Assembly: GCA_021229015.1 (NCBI GenBank)
Contig: CM037780.1
Coordinates: forward strand, 63,111,323-63,175,322
Direction: 5' to 3'
Source: Solen grandis
Taxonomy: Eukaryota; Mollusca; Bivalvia; Adapedonta; Solenidae
DNA: 64,000 nucleotides
The notes beneath the pieces were generated by a model. That model saw only the letters and a list, made by a program, of their open reading frames with translations. It was not told where the DNA came from and did not search any database. Shown one piece after another: positions 10,599-19,500 of this stretch (position 1 is the first letter of the stretch; each line of letters opens with the position of its first letter). A program made the position numbers and the translations under genes.

Positions 10599-11242
10599 TC
10601 AATTTGAACACTGCCATGGCCCGGTTTCACCACTGTCCGGGGACACACATGCACCATTCATGATAAAGCGCTGTAACCCCTGGGATAATCTATACAAGAA
10701 AATATTATTTCCCATGCTGGAAAGGTGTACACCATCTGAATGAAACAAGCCAATGTCTTGCTCATTCAACTCTGGATATCGCAAATAGGCACCACCTGAT
10801 CTTAAAACAAATGAGGCAATTTTATTGTTCACACGTGATCTAGCCCTATTTAAAGCTTTATGAGAAATTTCATTACGCCATTTCAGCCGAGGCAACATTT
10901 GTGACCAAACTAACAATGCAGAAGGAAACAAAGTCATTATTTCCTCAAGAATGGAGATTATACTAAAACGCAAGTCACCTGTTGGTATTTGCCCAATATC
11001 ATTTCCCCAAAATGTAATACCAGAATGTTTGGCTTGTCAGCATATTTAATAAGTGTCTTTAATGTCTGCAACACATCTCTACAGCGCATGCCACTACGTC
11101 CCTGCCACAAAATGGATGCACCGAATCTTGACAAGCCTAAGTGAATTCCTTCATCTGTACACTGCCTGGCAAACGTAAAGGCACGCTTGATGATGGATGA
11201 GCCGACAATCCAAATGTCACATCTGCCATCTGCAAGACTTTG
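10599..11242 (-). pseudogene. SGNH hydrolase of the Ngaro element, frameshifted
   Basis: Third enzyme of the retrotransposon. SGNH/GDSL hydrolases are esterase-fold enzymes reported as an extra ORF in some Ngaro-type elements, and their role in transposition is unknown. The upstream part (about 11,242-11,009) encodes block I as IWIVGSSIIKRAF, with GSS in the place of GDS, and runs up to VLHFG. The downstream part (from about 11,004 to the stop at 10,599) holds the rest of block III (ND of GGND) and block V, HSDGVHLSSMGNN, with Asp and His of the catalytic set. The two parts are in different frames: a C4 run on the plus strand (about 11,005-11,008) is one base short for a continuous GGND. This is a single-base homopolymer deletion, so either a real mutation or an assembly error. 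The frame upstream of block I is closed by a TAG at 11,243-11,245, just past the recombinase stop. Confidence 0.82.
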
Positions 11243-11260
11243 CTAGCAATTAGGCAGAGT

Positions 11261-12253
11261 TTAACAGCTCAATTGCAAAGACGGAATACGCAGATACGAT
11301 TTATAAGCTCGGGATTCCCAACGGCCTATTACCCTAATGTCGCCATCAGGCAAACCTCTAGCGGGAGCATTTGTTGCTGCCCCTATGCGAAAAGAGTGTG
11401 AAGTGTATCTAGCAGATTTAATGCCTACGGTAATCAGCGCCTTCTTCAGTACAGCACCAAACTGATACCTAGTTACTGGTTTACCATCGCCATGCACAAA
11501 CAATTGACCAGGTACTTTAGGGCGGACTTTTAAGTAATTCTGCATATGCAAAACAGGGCAAATAGCACTATCAACAGCCCTAATATATAGCTGTGTACCT
11601 TTCCCCAACTGGTCAGTTTTAGAGTGTGGAATTCCAAGTTCCAGTGCCAAAGGGTCTTGCAAAATTTTAACACTAGAAAATGGAATTGCGTGAAGAGATG
11701 AAAACTGAGAATTGGCAACTAGCTCTCCTACTCTAAATAAACCAAAATAAGCCGTTGAAAAAAGTGCGGAAAATAATGCTGACTCAAAGGATGATGTACA
11801 AATGAGTGGCAACGCATGCAATATTTTTTTTAAAATAGCAGGTGTAATAGGGAGACGCACGTCAGCACGCCTCCCAAGGCGCTCAACGCCAGCCAACATT
11901 TTTTTAATAATAAAAGACTGGGTCACATCTGCCATACCTTGTATCTTACAGTTAAACCCAATACCAGCTAGGTAAGATTTGATAGTGTTTGGTGAACAAC
12001 TTTTCAATGAAAGGTATGAAATAAATTGAGCTAAAACTTCTATGGTAGGGGGCCAAACCTTGGAGGTTTTGTACAAGTATCTGAATTCGTCAAACATGTG
12101 AACCCCTGTGGCATAAGAGGCACGGGTATTTACTGATAATGAAGCCTCTAAAAGTCTGTCAGCTCGAACTGCGATATCAGATGGTGAAAAAGATCCGGAA
12201 TTGGTGACGGTTCCTGAGCTGCATCCGGGGCCAACAGACGGAAACGGGTCCAC
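11261..12253 (-). CDS. Tyrosine recombinase (Ngaro YR)
   Basis: Catalyses strand exchange through a tyrosine-DNA intermediate; in these elements it replaces the integrase and inserts the circular cDNA. The frame is open for 330 residues. The N-terminal half (about 30-130) is a SAM-like core-binding domain. The C-terminal half carries the R-H-R-Y set: Arg174 (GLFRVGEL), His286 and Arg289 (TSHSFRIGAA), Trp312 in GRW at the second-histidine position, and the nucleophile Tyr320 (AYKSYLRI). All catalytic residues are present and there is no interruption, so it could be active. The first about 35 codons overlap the end of the RT-RNase H frame by 106 nt in another frame, so the true start may lie a little downstream or depend on frameshifting or reinitiation. 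Confusion with Crypton recombinases is excluded by the RT next to it. Confidence 0.93.
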   Translation of the reverse strand: MDPFPSVGPGCSSGTVTNSGSFSPSDIAVRADRLLEASLSVNTRASYATGVHMFDEFRYLYKTSKVWPPTIEVLAQFISYLSLKSCSPNTIKSYLAGIGFNCKIQGMADVTQSFIIKKMLAGVERLGRRADVRLPITPAILKKILHALPLICTSSFESALFSALFSTAYFGLFRVGELVANSQFSSLHAIPFSSVKILQDPLALELGIPHSKTDQLGKGTQLYIRAVDSAICPVLHMQNYLKVRPKVPGQLFVHGDGKPVTRYQFGAVLKKALITVGIKSARYTSHSFRIGAATNAPARGLPDGDIRVIGRWESRAYKSYLRIPSLQLSC

Positions 12254-14022
12254 TGTTTACGAGACAAGGCATCAGCAATTACATTGGCTTTTCCAGGAAC
12301 ATGTTCAGCCTTAAATTGAATGTTGAACAATAAAGCCTGCAAAACTAATGGCCTGAGAGCTAACATTATCTTACTATTTTTGGTGTATTTGTTATTTAAT
12401 ATGGATACCAAAGCCATGTTGTCAGTATGCAAAACTATTTTTTTACCCTTTAACCTATCCCCCCAGCAATGGAATGCTAAGACAATAGGCAGTAACTCTA
12501 GTAAGGACACATCTCTAAGTAAACCAATCTCTGTAAAAGAACCCGGCCACTCAAAGAAAACCCAATTGGTCCCAAGATAAGCAGCACAACCTAAAGCACT
12601 CCCACCAGCTGCATCTGTAAACAGGTTAAGGCTAGAACTCAACTCCCAGTCTGACTCTGGAAAATAGCATGTGCCGTTAAAAAGATCTAAAAACAACAAC
12701 AACATCCTAATATCCTCCCTCATTTGCATGGAAATTCTGATAAAATGATGTGGCTTGAAAGCACTAGACATTGCCCTGTAAAAATGGCCACAGTAAGTCC
12801 TTATGGCTGGGATTGCCCTTGCACAAAAATTCAAGGAGCCAGTGAGGGACTGCAATTGCTTTAAGGTTGTTTTCTTCTTAACTAATAATTCTGAAAGCAG
12901 ATGCCTTAGTTCCAAAATTTTAAGTTCAGGGATACTGATTATCCTTTTACTAGAATTTATTATGAGCCCCAGAAAGGTAATAATGTCAGTTGGACCAACT
13001 GTCTTTTCATCTGCTATAGGCACACCAACTTCAAAACACAACCTTGCAAATGCATTCATCAATTCACTGCAATCATTTGTATCATTCCTACCGCCAAAGA
13101 AAAAATCATCTAAATAGTGCAATAATATCCCAAGCAAGCATCTCTGCCGAACTGCCCACTCCAAACTTGTAGCAAATTTCTCAAACAGTGAACATGAAAT
13201 AGAGCAGCCCATAGGCAGGCACTTATCATAAAAATATTGTTTCCCTATACAAAAACCCAGTAACTCAAAATCAGAAGGATGAATTGGCAATAACCTGAAA
13301 GCAGATTTAATATCCATTTTCCCCATAAGTGCCCCGGGCCCCAGGGAATTTAACAAAGCAATAGCATTATCAAATGAAGCATACTGTATGGTACAGAGTT
13401 GCGGATCAATAAAATCATTTACACTTGCACGTTTTGGAAACGACAAGTGCTGTATTAATCGGAAGGCACCATCCTTTTTCGGTACCAAACCAATGGGGGA
13501 TAATCTAAGTGATGGGAAAGGTCTTTCAAGAAAAGGCCCTGCTATTCTCCCAAGTTGGATTTCTTTGTTAACCAAATTAAGAGCTAGGTTTTCATTCTGC
13601 CTAACAGAAATTAAGTTATTGCAATCAACTGGACCCCTAGGACCATTGTAATGTAGCTTAAAACCATTTTGAAATCCATCTAACAATTCTTTTTTGACAA
13701 TCTCGTCAGGGTAAAGTTGCAAGACATTCTGAAGCTGCTCATTTCTGATAGGTGTGTGGCCTAAGGAAAGGTCTGTTGTTGGCACTCCCAGGATAGTTTC
13801 TTGGTGGGACAGTTGATCTGAAGCTCTGAATAGGGGTTGAGCCGGATGGGGTGAAACGTGGCCCCAGTGGTGGTCTGGGAGAGACATTCCTAAAACTGTA
13901 AACATTAGAAGCAGGTCGACAATTAACTGCAGCATGTGAACCAGAGCAACGCAAGCACTTGTGCTGGTAAACGCAACCAGTCTTTGAACAATAGCCATTA
14001 TTGAAGTCATAGCACTTCCCAC
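12148..14022 (-). CDS. Reverse transcriptase-RNase H polyprotein (Ngaro Pol)
   Basis: Copies element RNA into DNA and degrades the RNA strand. In the 624-residue open frame, the first about 85 residues lie over the Gag zinc-finger region in another frame and are probably not translated. Conserved sequence begins near residue 89 (TPIRNEQL) and runs LVPKKDGAFRLI, MDIKSAFR (Asp237) and the polymerase motif YLDD (303-306). RNase H residues follow: Asp470 (FTDAA), Glu509 (LLEL), Asp534 (HTDN) and Asp584 (VIADALSR). No stop or frameshift interrupts either domain. The frame is +1 relative to Gag, with a short overlap of conserved sequence at 13,739-13,758, so expression by frameshifting or internal initiation is likely. 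The overlap with the recombinase at the 3' end is typical of this compact layout. Confidence 0.94.
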   Translation of the reverse strand: MGSAMTSIMAIVQRLVAFTSTSACVALVHMLQLIVDLLLMFTVLGMSLPDHHWGHVSPHPAQPLFRASDQLSHQETILGVPTTDLSLGHTPIRNEQLQNVLQLYPDEIVKKELLDGFQNGFKLHYNGPRGPVDCNNLISVRQNENLALNLVNKEIQLGRIAGPFLERPFPSLRLSPIGLVPKKDGAFRLIQHLSFPKRASVNDFIDPQLCTIQYASFDNAIALLNSLGPGALMGKMDIKSAFRLLPIHPSDFELLGFCIGKQYFYDKCLPMGCSISCSLFEKFATSLEWAVRQRCLLGILLHYLDDFFFGGRNDTNDCSELMNAFARLCFEVGVPIADEKTVGPTDIITFLGLIINSSKRIISIPELKILELRHLLSELLVKKKTTLKQLQSLTGSLNFCARAIPAIRTYCGHFYRAMSSAFKPHHFIRISMQMREDIRMLLLFLDLFNGTCYFPESDWELSSSLNLFTDAAGGSALGCAAYLGTNWVFFEWPGSFTEIGLLRDVSLLELLPIVLAFHCWGDRLKGKKIVLHTDNMALVSILNNKYTKNSKIMLALRPLVLQALLFNIQFKAEHVPGKANVIADALSRKQWTRFRLLAPDAAQEPSPIPDLFHHLISQFELTDF

Positions 14023-14758
14023 GGGGTCCTAGCGAACCCTGAGAGTAGCTACCAGCAGTCATATACAAAAGCCATAACTCCTGATCAACCACAGCCCAAG
14101 ATACGCCTGGATCCCTGGATTTTTTAAGACGAAACTGCTCATCGTACAATTTCCATCCTAGACCCCCAAAGCGATGCGCTCCTAATCTGATGTTAGCTAA
14201 ATATTTAAGTAACCCCTGGATTGAATCAGGGTGCGTAGTAATATAGATGCTTATAAAAATCAGAAATGCATCGGTTCACAACTTGATGTCGCTGATTTTT
14301 TGGCCCTGATTACGGATTTGTAAGGCAATTTCGCCATTGATCAAGACGATGTTACTCATGTTTTGAGAAGATGGGCGACTGGGTAACAGAGCACCCAAAT
14401 CAACATATTCCCCAAGTAAAATCTTTTGACGAACAGAGCTCTGCACATGTGCTCCAACAACATCATTAAATGAAGTAATCAAATTACCCGCATCGACAGG
14501 TTCCGAAACATTTGCAGTCACACCGGACTCTGGAGCATCTCTTCTCAGAGGCTGTAGAGCCTCAATGAGCTGAGGCGTCACTTCTCGGACAACAGCCTGT
14601 ACCAGCTCCGCAGAGACTTGCGGCTGATTGACAGTCTGCGGGGCACCAGCCACACCTGGAGCGGCAACCACGGCCTGAGGAACAGTTGTCGATGAGGCGG
14701 TTGAAGCTGCTGGTCCTGGACCTCCCCTTGGAGCACGCGCTTTTCTAACCTTTGGCAT
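13739..14758 (-). pseudogene. Gag-like protein of the Ngaro element with one in-frame TGA
   Basis: Binds and packages element RNA in YR retrotransposons. The likely start is the Met at 14,756-14,758 (MPKVRKARAPRGG, basic); a frame-compatible Met lies 23 codons further upstream. An Ala/Pro/Val-rich stretch follows, then a mostly hydrophilic middle. A TGA at 14,276-14,278 splits the frame. Downstream codons continue in the same frame with no other stop to 13,739, so this is a point nonsense change, plausibly Trp TGG to TGA. The C-terminal part has a CCCH-like finger (C-x7-C-x4-C-x3-H), immediately followed by a C-x2-C-x3-H-x4-C knuckle. This tandem pair is characteristic of DIRS/Ngaro Gag proteins. 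Readthrough cannot be excluded from sequence. Confidence 0.85.
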
Positions 14759-15522
14759 GATGATTGTAAAATCGCTTAGACTGAAATAAAAAATTTCTGT
14801 CCAGAAATGCCCAAGGGGACTAAGCAAGAATACAAGACTGATACAATTGTTGAATTATAAAATGAAAACACGAATGGTTCGAATCACGGCTTTAATCTAG
14901 GAATTTATAACTAAAATATATTTAGTTGTCTGCAACATAAACAACTACCCGTACTTTTATTTATTTATTATGTTTAATTATTTTTATTTATTTATTTATT
15001 ATTAATTTATTTATTTTAAATGTCATGGCAAGAGATAACATTTATGTGAAGTCTACTTGGGATACCGTGCTGCCACATGATAGTCCCATGCAAAAGAGAA
15101 ATGGCATGACCAAACTCCAGCTACATTATCCCAACAAACTCCCTCATATACTGAAAGTCTAGCAAGGTGGGAGCTATAACTCTCATTTATAAATGGCTTC
15201 AGAATGATGCAGCCAGGGAACAAGCCCCTGAATTCCATACATACCACTTGGTCACCAGGGCTGGTTGCAGCAGTTAAAATCAAAACAAATAAAGTTAAAT
15301 TTATACAACACAAAGTTACGCAAGTCAGCCAAACAAACCAATTCCAGGAAGGCAAAGAACATCTGAAATTAAAAGAGCCTGAAACAAACACATTGAGAAA
15401 CAAAACAAATGATAATTTTAATGGATCAAGCGCAATGCTTAATATTGTGAAATTGACGGATATATGCTTGAAACCTAGACAATGAGTGCAACGCGCTCTA
15501 CAATTTTTTTTAGATTACATTT
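14759..15522. other. Ngaro 5' leader, proximal part
   Basis: Non-coding leader upstream of Gag. It contains TTTA-type low complexity at about 14,957-15,017. Opposing open frames at 15,053-15,485 have no recognisable features. Confidence 0.5.
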
Positions 15523-15820
15523 AAATTAAATTAACCAGTTCGAAACCGACCGAGGCCGAATCAAAAGCGAAAGTACAATGATGTGTACAAATTGTTGCGA
15601 TCGATTACCTCGCGTTGCAGATCGATTACCTCGCGTAAATTAAACACTACAAATACAAACACAAATACGTTTAAATTAAAATAACCAGTTCGAAACCGAC
15701 CGAGGCCGAATCAAAAGCGAAAGTACAATGATGTGTACAAATTGTTTCAGATCGATTACCTCGCGTTGCAGATCGATTACCCGGCGTAAATTAAACACTA
15801 CAAATACAAACACAAATGCC
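15523..15820. repeat. 150-bp tandem duplication in the Ngaro leader
   Basis: Two adjacent units of 150 bp: ccagttcgaaaccgaccgag starts at 15,535 and 15,685. Each unit also holds two short repeats of cagatcgattacctcgcg type. Tandem repeats in the leader could be promoter or packaging modules; the role is inference. Confidence 0.85.
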
Positions 15821-15970
15821 TTTGGTGAAATGTTGAAGTCTTTACGAATCATGTCTAAAAATAACCCACGAGACACTTTTTTCAAGAAATATAACAAATT
15901 AAAAAATCGATCAAGCAAAATACTAAAGCCGAACCCCTAAATAAATTGTTAACACAACAAAATACAACAA

Positions 15971-16071
15971 TCATTAGAAATATTATTAAGATGGCTCAGA
16001 TATAAACAGATTTTTGAACCCACAAATTACCAAACAGATAAAAATGGCTGCCGCTGAAAACCGGAAAGAGC
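15971..16071 (-). repeat. Ngaro A1 repeat (5' terminus)
   Basis: 101 bp matching A2 at 9,696-9,796 with no difference seen. It marks the 5' end of the element on the minus strand. Confidence 0.92.
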
Positions 16072-16326
16072 CCAATATGTTTAAAAAATCTTACATAAAA
16101 TTTATACGCAATAATGTCATGCAAAACAATATTATGTACAATAATGTTAGTTATGAGAATATTATACAAATTATATTTATTTTTCAGCTGATTTCTATAT
16201 TAAAAGTAGTCATTGGGAAATAATATTTATAAAGTGAATGAAAACCCTTATAATTTCGTCTGGAGAAAGACTTTCCCCACCCCAATTTATATATGGATGG
16301 ATAACGTTGTTGATGTGATTCAATAT

Positions 16327-16515
16327 TTTCCTGATGTCATCTTTCAAAATTGATTCCCTAGAAGTGGCAATGTAATATCAGATAGCAGTATAATTGTTTA
16401 TCGTTATATACCAGTCTTAGCTTTCCTGATGTCATCTTTGATTCCCTAGAAGTGGCAATGTAATATCAGATAGCAGTATCATTGTTTACCGTTATCTACC
16501 ACTCTTAGCTTTCTT
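16327..16515. repeat. About 105-bp tandem duplication
   Basis: Units start at cctgatgtcatcttt (16,330 and 16,435) and share gattccctagaagtggcaat and atcagatagcagtat. The second unit lacks about 7 bp. No coding potential. Confidence 0.85.
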
Positions 16516-16713
16516 TCGCCAGAATATATTAGCACATGGCATTTTCCTCTCGTTTAATCAGGTGTTAGTAATTGTTTTTAATCACCGTGGATTATATCGC
16601 ATAGTTCAATACTTTTTGTAAAAATAAAAAAGTGTGGACTCTGCAACCACAAAACTCACACTTTTGTGAAGTTTTGTCGCTGGTGGAAGGAAAATGACAT
16701 GCGCTAAATAGCT

Positions 16714-16802
16714 TAGTTCATAGTTGCTTTTAACTACACGATATACTCATTCGTCCTCCGCCATTTTGACTATATCGTGTAGTTTAAGTCAGCTATGAAC
16801 TA
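16714..16802. repeat. Imperfect 32-bp inverted repeat
   Basis: Arms 16,714-16,745 and 16,771-16,802 are inverted complements with a few mismatches and a 25-bp loop. Key blocks are tagttcatag / ctatgaacta and ctacacgatata / tatatcgtgtag. It could be a foldback element or MITE remnant. Confidence 0.75.
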
Positions 16803-17239
16803 ACCTATACTTAGAAACCGACACTACATTTAAATAACACTATGATTTCTGGAATTGAAGTCATATGGCATTCAAAGATGATGGTAATTTGGTATTTGTT
16901 TTCAAAGCATGTTATATTAATGGTGAAAAAGCTAGCACTTTGAAAACTACGGACACATAACTGATGGAACTCAAGCTAATGTTGTTTCTTTCATCAGTAT
17001 CTATCCATACAATTTAACACTGATATTATGGCTTTAGTTTTTCTATAGTTTTACACGGGAGAAATTGGCGAGATTCTATCGGTGAGATCTAATCCGACCA
17101 AACGTGTTTTTTGAATTCGCGAACATTTTTAGAGAGATTCTTTTGGCAAGAGGTGTTTTTTTTTGTACCTGATTGTCTTTGTTCATACCAACTCTTATTA
17201 TAATGAAATTGGAGCTGATTTGTATGTTTCATTCGAATG

Positions 17240-17345
17240 AAAGGTCAGTCATATGGCAACGTCCAACTGATTACAAGCGAAGAAAGACCGCGAATGCTTA
17301 GAGACAACCACCGAGGTATCGCAGTCTAGCTGAAAGGCAATTTAC
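17240..17345 (-). mobile_element. Possible decayed family B SINE fragment
   Basis: The order of weakly matching pieces (catatggcaacgtccaactg, gaagaaagaccgcga, caaccaccgagg, agctgaaaggc) parallels the minus-strand family B copy at 29,402-29,595. Divergence is high. Confidence 0.4.
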
Positions 17346-17400
17346 ACAAATTATTCAATTACTCAGTTATCTTCAACTAAATTACTAACATCTGTTTCAG

Positions 17401-17682
17401 ATTACTGAGCCTTTGGACAATTTAATTGTTCCGAAAATTGAACATTTTGACGTGATATTTTTAAGTAACTCTAATAGCTCGCCACGAAAGCGAAATATGT
17501 TTATGGCACAATTGAAAAAGAATGTAAAAATAATGAAGAGATCTGTGTCACAGTTTATAAATGAACACGATATCATTATGGCATGTTCCTATTTACAATG
17601 CAGTCTCTTTAGCAAAGATGCCGTCATCAATCGATACCATAATAACGGACTCACGCGCGGTGCCCGCAGCGCCGTGCATTGA
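17401..17682 (+). CDS. Possible exon of an unknown gene
   Basis: I do not recognise the product. The stretch is open for 94 codons from 17,401 and begins right after a strong splice-acceptor-like sequence (ttactaac, then catctgtttcag ending at 17,400). The first about 75 codons have protein-like composition: an acidic/hydrophobic start (EPLDNLIVPKIEHFDVIF), a basic middle (SPRKR, LKKNVKIMKR), then a mixed helix-like end. The last about 20 codons run into the 61-bp tandem repeat, so if real, the true end may be earlier or the repeat invaded the exon. No partner exon is identified on this strand. A random open frame in AT-rich DNA is the alternative. Confidence 0.25.
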   Translation: MTEPLDNLIVPKIEHFDVIFLSNSNSSPRKRNMFMAQLKKNVKIMKRSVSQFINEHDIIMACSYLQCSLFSKDAVINRYHNNGLTRGARSAVH

Positions 17683-17765
17683 CGTCATCAATCGATACCA
17701 TAATATCAGACTTACGCGCGGAGCACGCAGCGCCGTGCTTTGACGTCATCAATCGATACCATAAT
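17623..17765. repeat. 61-bp tandem repeat carrying TGACGTCA
   Basis: The block gtcatcaatcgataccataa starts at 17,623, 17,684 and 17,745, giving a 61-bp period. The palindrome TGACGTCA, a consensus cAMP-response element, is present at 17,680-17,687 and 17,741-17,748. GC-rich segments such as acgcgcgg and gcagcgccgtgc lie between. Binding by CREB/ATF is inference. Confidence 0.85.
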
Positions 17766-18704
17766 TACCCAGTTATTTAACGAGGATTAATTAATCGCGA
17801 AGAAAAGCGTAAGCGATTTTTGAAGAAAAAGTTCTATGAGAGGTCTTTCTTTACAAAATCAATAAAGCATACTGATATTTCTTTTAGCATTTTATAGCAA
17901 TTATAATTACCTTATATATGAATGCAATGTCGATTATGTACAACTGTATACTGTATCAATAAAATCTGAAATCAGCATCCCTTAATTAGAATTTACTCAC
18001 GATTTGTCCGACTATTGAAAAATACAGTTTCGCCCGCGGCGACCCTTGTCGACTTCACAATAATATTAATAATTACATCTTCGTGACTGGCTCGATGATA
18101 AAAATTGTAAACGCGGGTATACAGGTAGAGTATTGCGTTATCGATTATTGACATAAAACGAATTTTCTTTTTTCTTTCCTCTCTTCATGACCGCGCGCGT
18201 GCGTGTTTTATTTTTTTTTGTCTCCCCTCCTTTCTCTCACTCTTCATTTCTGGATGCGCTTTTCTATTACGACTTACAATTATTTGATATGTAAACAAAT
18301 GTCTCACCCGTCCTCGGACGTATAATGATTATTTACTGTATGACTCTGCGTTTACGAATTAAACCGAACATTTTAATCTATATGCGTATTATTGTCATTT
18401 TTTCTATCATTTCTCTCTATCTCGTCATATTTTTTTTTTTTTTTTATGTTTCCCCTCTCTCTCAATATTATTCGTAGGTATTCTTATATAAAGACTGGAA
18501 CTCTAGTAAATAAGGCGGAACTACGAGAGTAAAATGAAAAATAAATCATTCAATAATATCATTCGTTTATCGGAATTTCAAGTCGGTCGCGCGATCGATT
18601 TTTCCATTACGAAGTTCTCCGGGCCTATACACAACGGTCAGAATTCAAACCGACCAATCGTCGAACGCGTCATTGGAACGCATATGTAACCCCCCCCCCC
18701 CTTT

Positions 18705-18742
<38 letters not shown>

Positions 18743-19196
18743 ACGAGTGCGTGCTGCTTAGGATCGGTTTTTCAACGGTTTAACGTAACAAATATGGATG
18801 CATATGAGGCTACGAAAATCGCTTAAAATCGTTTGAAAAATCGTTTCTGAACAAAACGTTATTTTTTTTTAACGTAGGAATACCTTTATATTTATATCGT
18901 AATGCGACCTTCGAGGCGACATATTTCACTGGCTCGTGTCTCTCCTGAATGATTTTTAGCGAAATTTACTAAAACTATGTAGAGAAAGTTGCGAAAAACC
19001 CGGGACCCGTGTACGAAAGCCGGTGTATTTAAAAACTACGCTATTTAGGCTATATTTATTTATGAGTATCTTTTCGTTGATAATTATTTATACATAATTA
19101 TAGCTTGGTGTTAGCTTAGTTTATCATTTCTTAAACGTATATGTCTTAATTACGAATAAATTACTTACGTTATCATGAGAACCGTACCATACGATT
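17766..19196. other. CpG-rich unassigned tract
   Basis: CpG dinucleotides are visibly more frequent than in neighbouring DNA (for example cgcccgcggcgacccttgtcg near 18,030 and ggtcgcgcgatcgat near 18,585). It includes a C11 run near 18,690 and a (CT)n run at about 18,707-18,740. No gene is recognised. Its composition continues to about 21.4 kb, where the Polinton-type protease lies, so it may be part of an old Polinton/Maverick or viral insertion; that is inference. Confidence 0.4.
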
Positions 19197-19500
19197 TTAT
19201 TTATTTATTCATTCATTTATTTTTGTCAAACGTACGTGGACGAAGTAGTAGTAGTAGTTGTTGTTGTTGTTGATGATGTTTTTTTTTAATGTTGATATTA
19301 ATGCGTTTGAATAAATCGAGACTCTGAGGTGTTATCACAACGCTTCTTTACATTTTGTTTTTGTAGTTTTTGTTTATGTAGTAGAGTATTTGTAGTAGCA
19401 GCAGTAGTAGTAGTAGAAGTAGTAGTAGTAGTAATGTTACTTACTAGGGGCAAAATAATCATCGCATATACACGCGCACGCTTTAAATATCGATTGCCAC
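19197..19500. repeat. (TAG)n-containing segment, left copy
   Basis: Matches 21,620-21,910 in the same orientation. Shared blocks are gttgatattaatgcgttKga, aataaatcgagactctgagg, cacaacgcttctttacattt, a (TAG)n tract, taatgttac, ggggcaaaataat and cgcatatacacgc. The two copies flank about 2.1 kb that includes the protease. Long Thr/Ser frames here are shadows of (TAG)n. Confidence 0.8.

Larger units (their letters stand above)
9110..16071 (-). mobile_element. Ngaro-type tyrosine-recombinase retrotransposon
   Basis: A 7-kb element on the minus strand. Reading 5' to 3' it is A1 (15,971-16,071), Gag, RT-RNase H, tyrosine recombinase, SGNH hydrolase, B1 (9,939-10,222), A2 (9,696-9,796), B2 (9,110-9,393). 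Split direct repeats in the order A1-B1-A2-B2, a recombinase instead of an integrase and no methyltransferase are the defining features of Ngaro elements rather than DIRS1. These elements are thought to integrate by recombination of a circular DNA intermediate, so target duplications are not expected. I find none: flanks are ...taagaaacaa and cccaatatg.... The one difference between the 284-bp B repeats indicates recent insertion. A nonsense codon in Gag and a frameshift in the hydrolase suggest this copy is not fully competent, unless they are sequencing errors. Confidence 0.92.

Noticed and set aside
12320..13651. Plus-strand frames of 86-104 residues inside the Ngaro region
   Set aside because: They are antisense shadows of the RT-RNase H gene.
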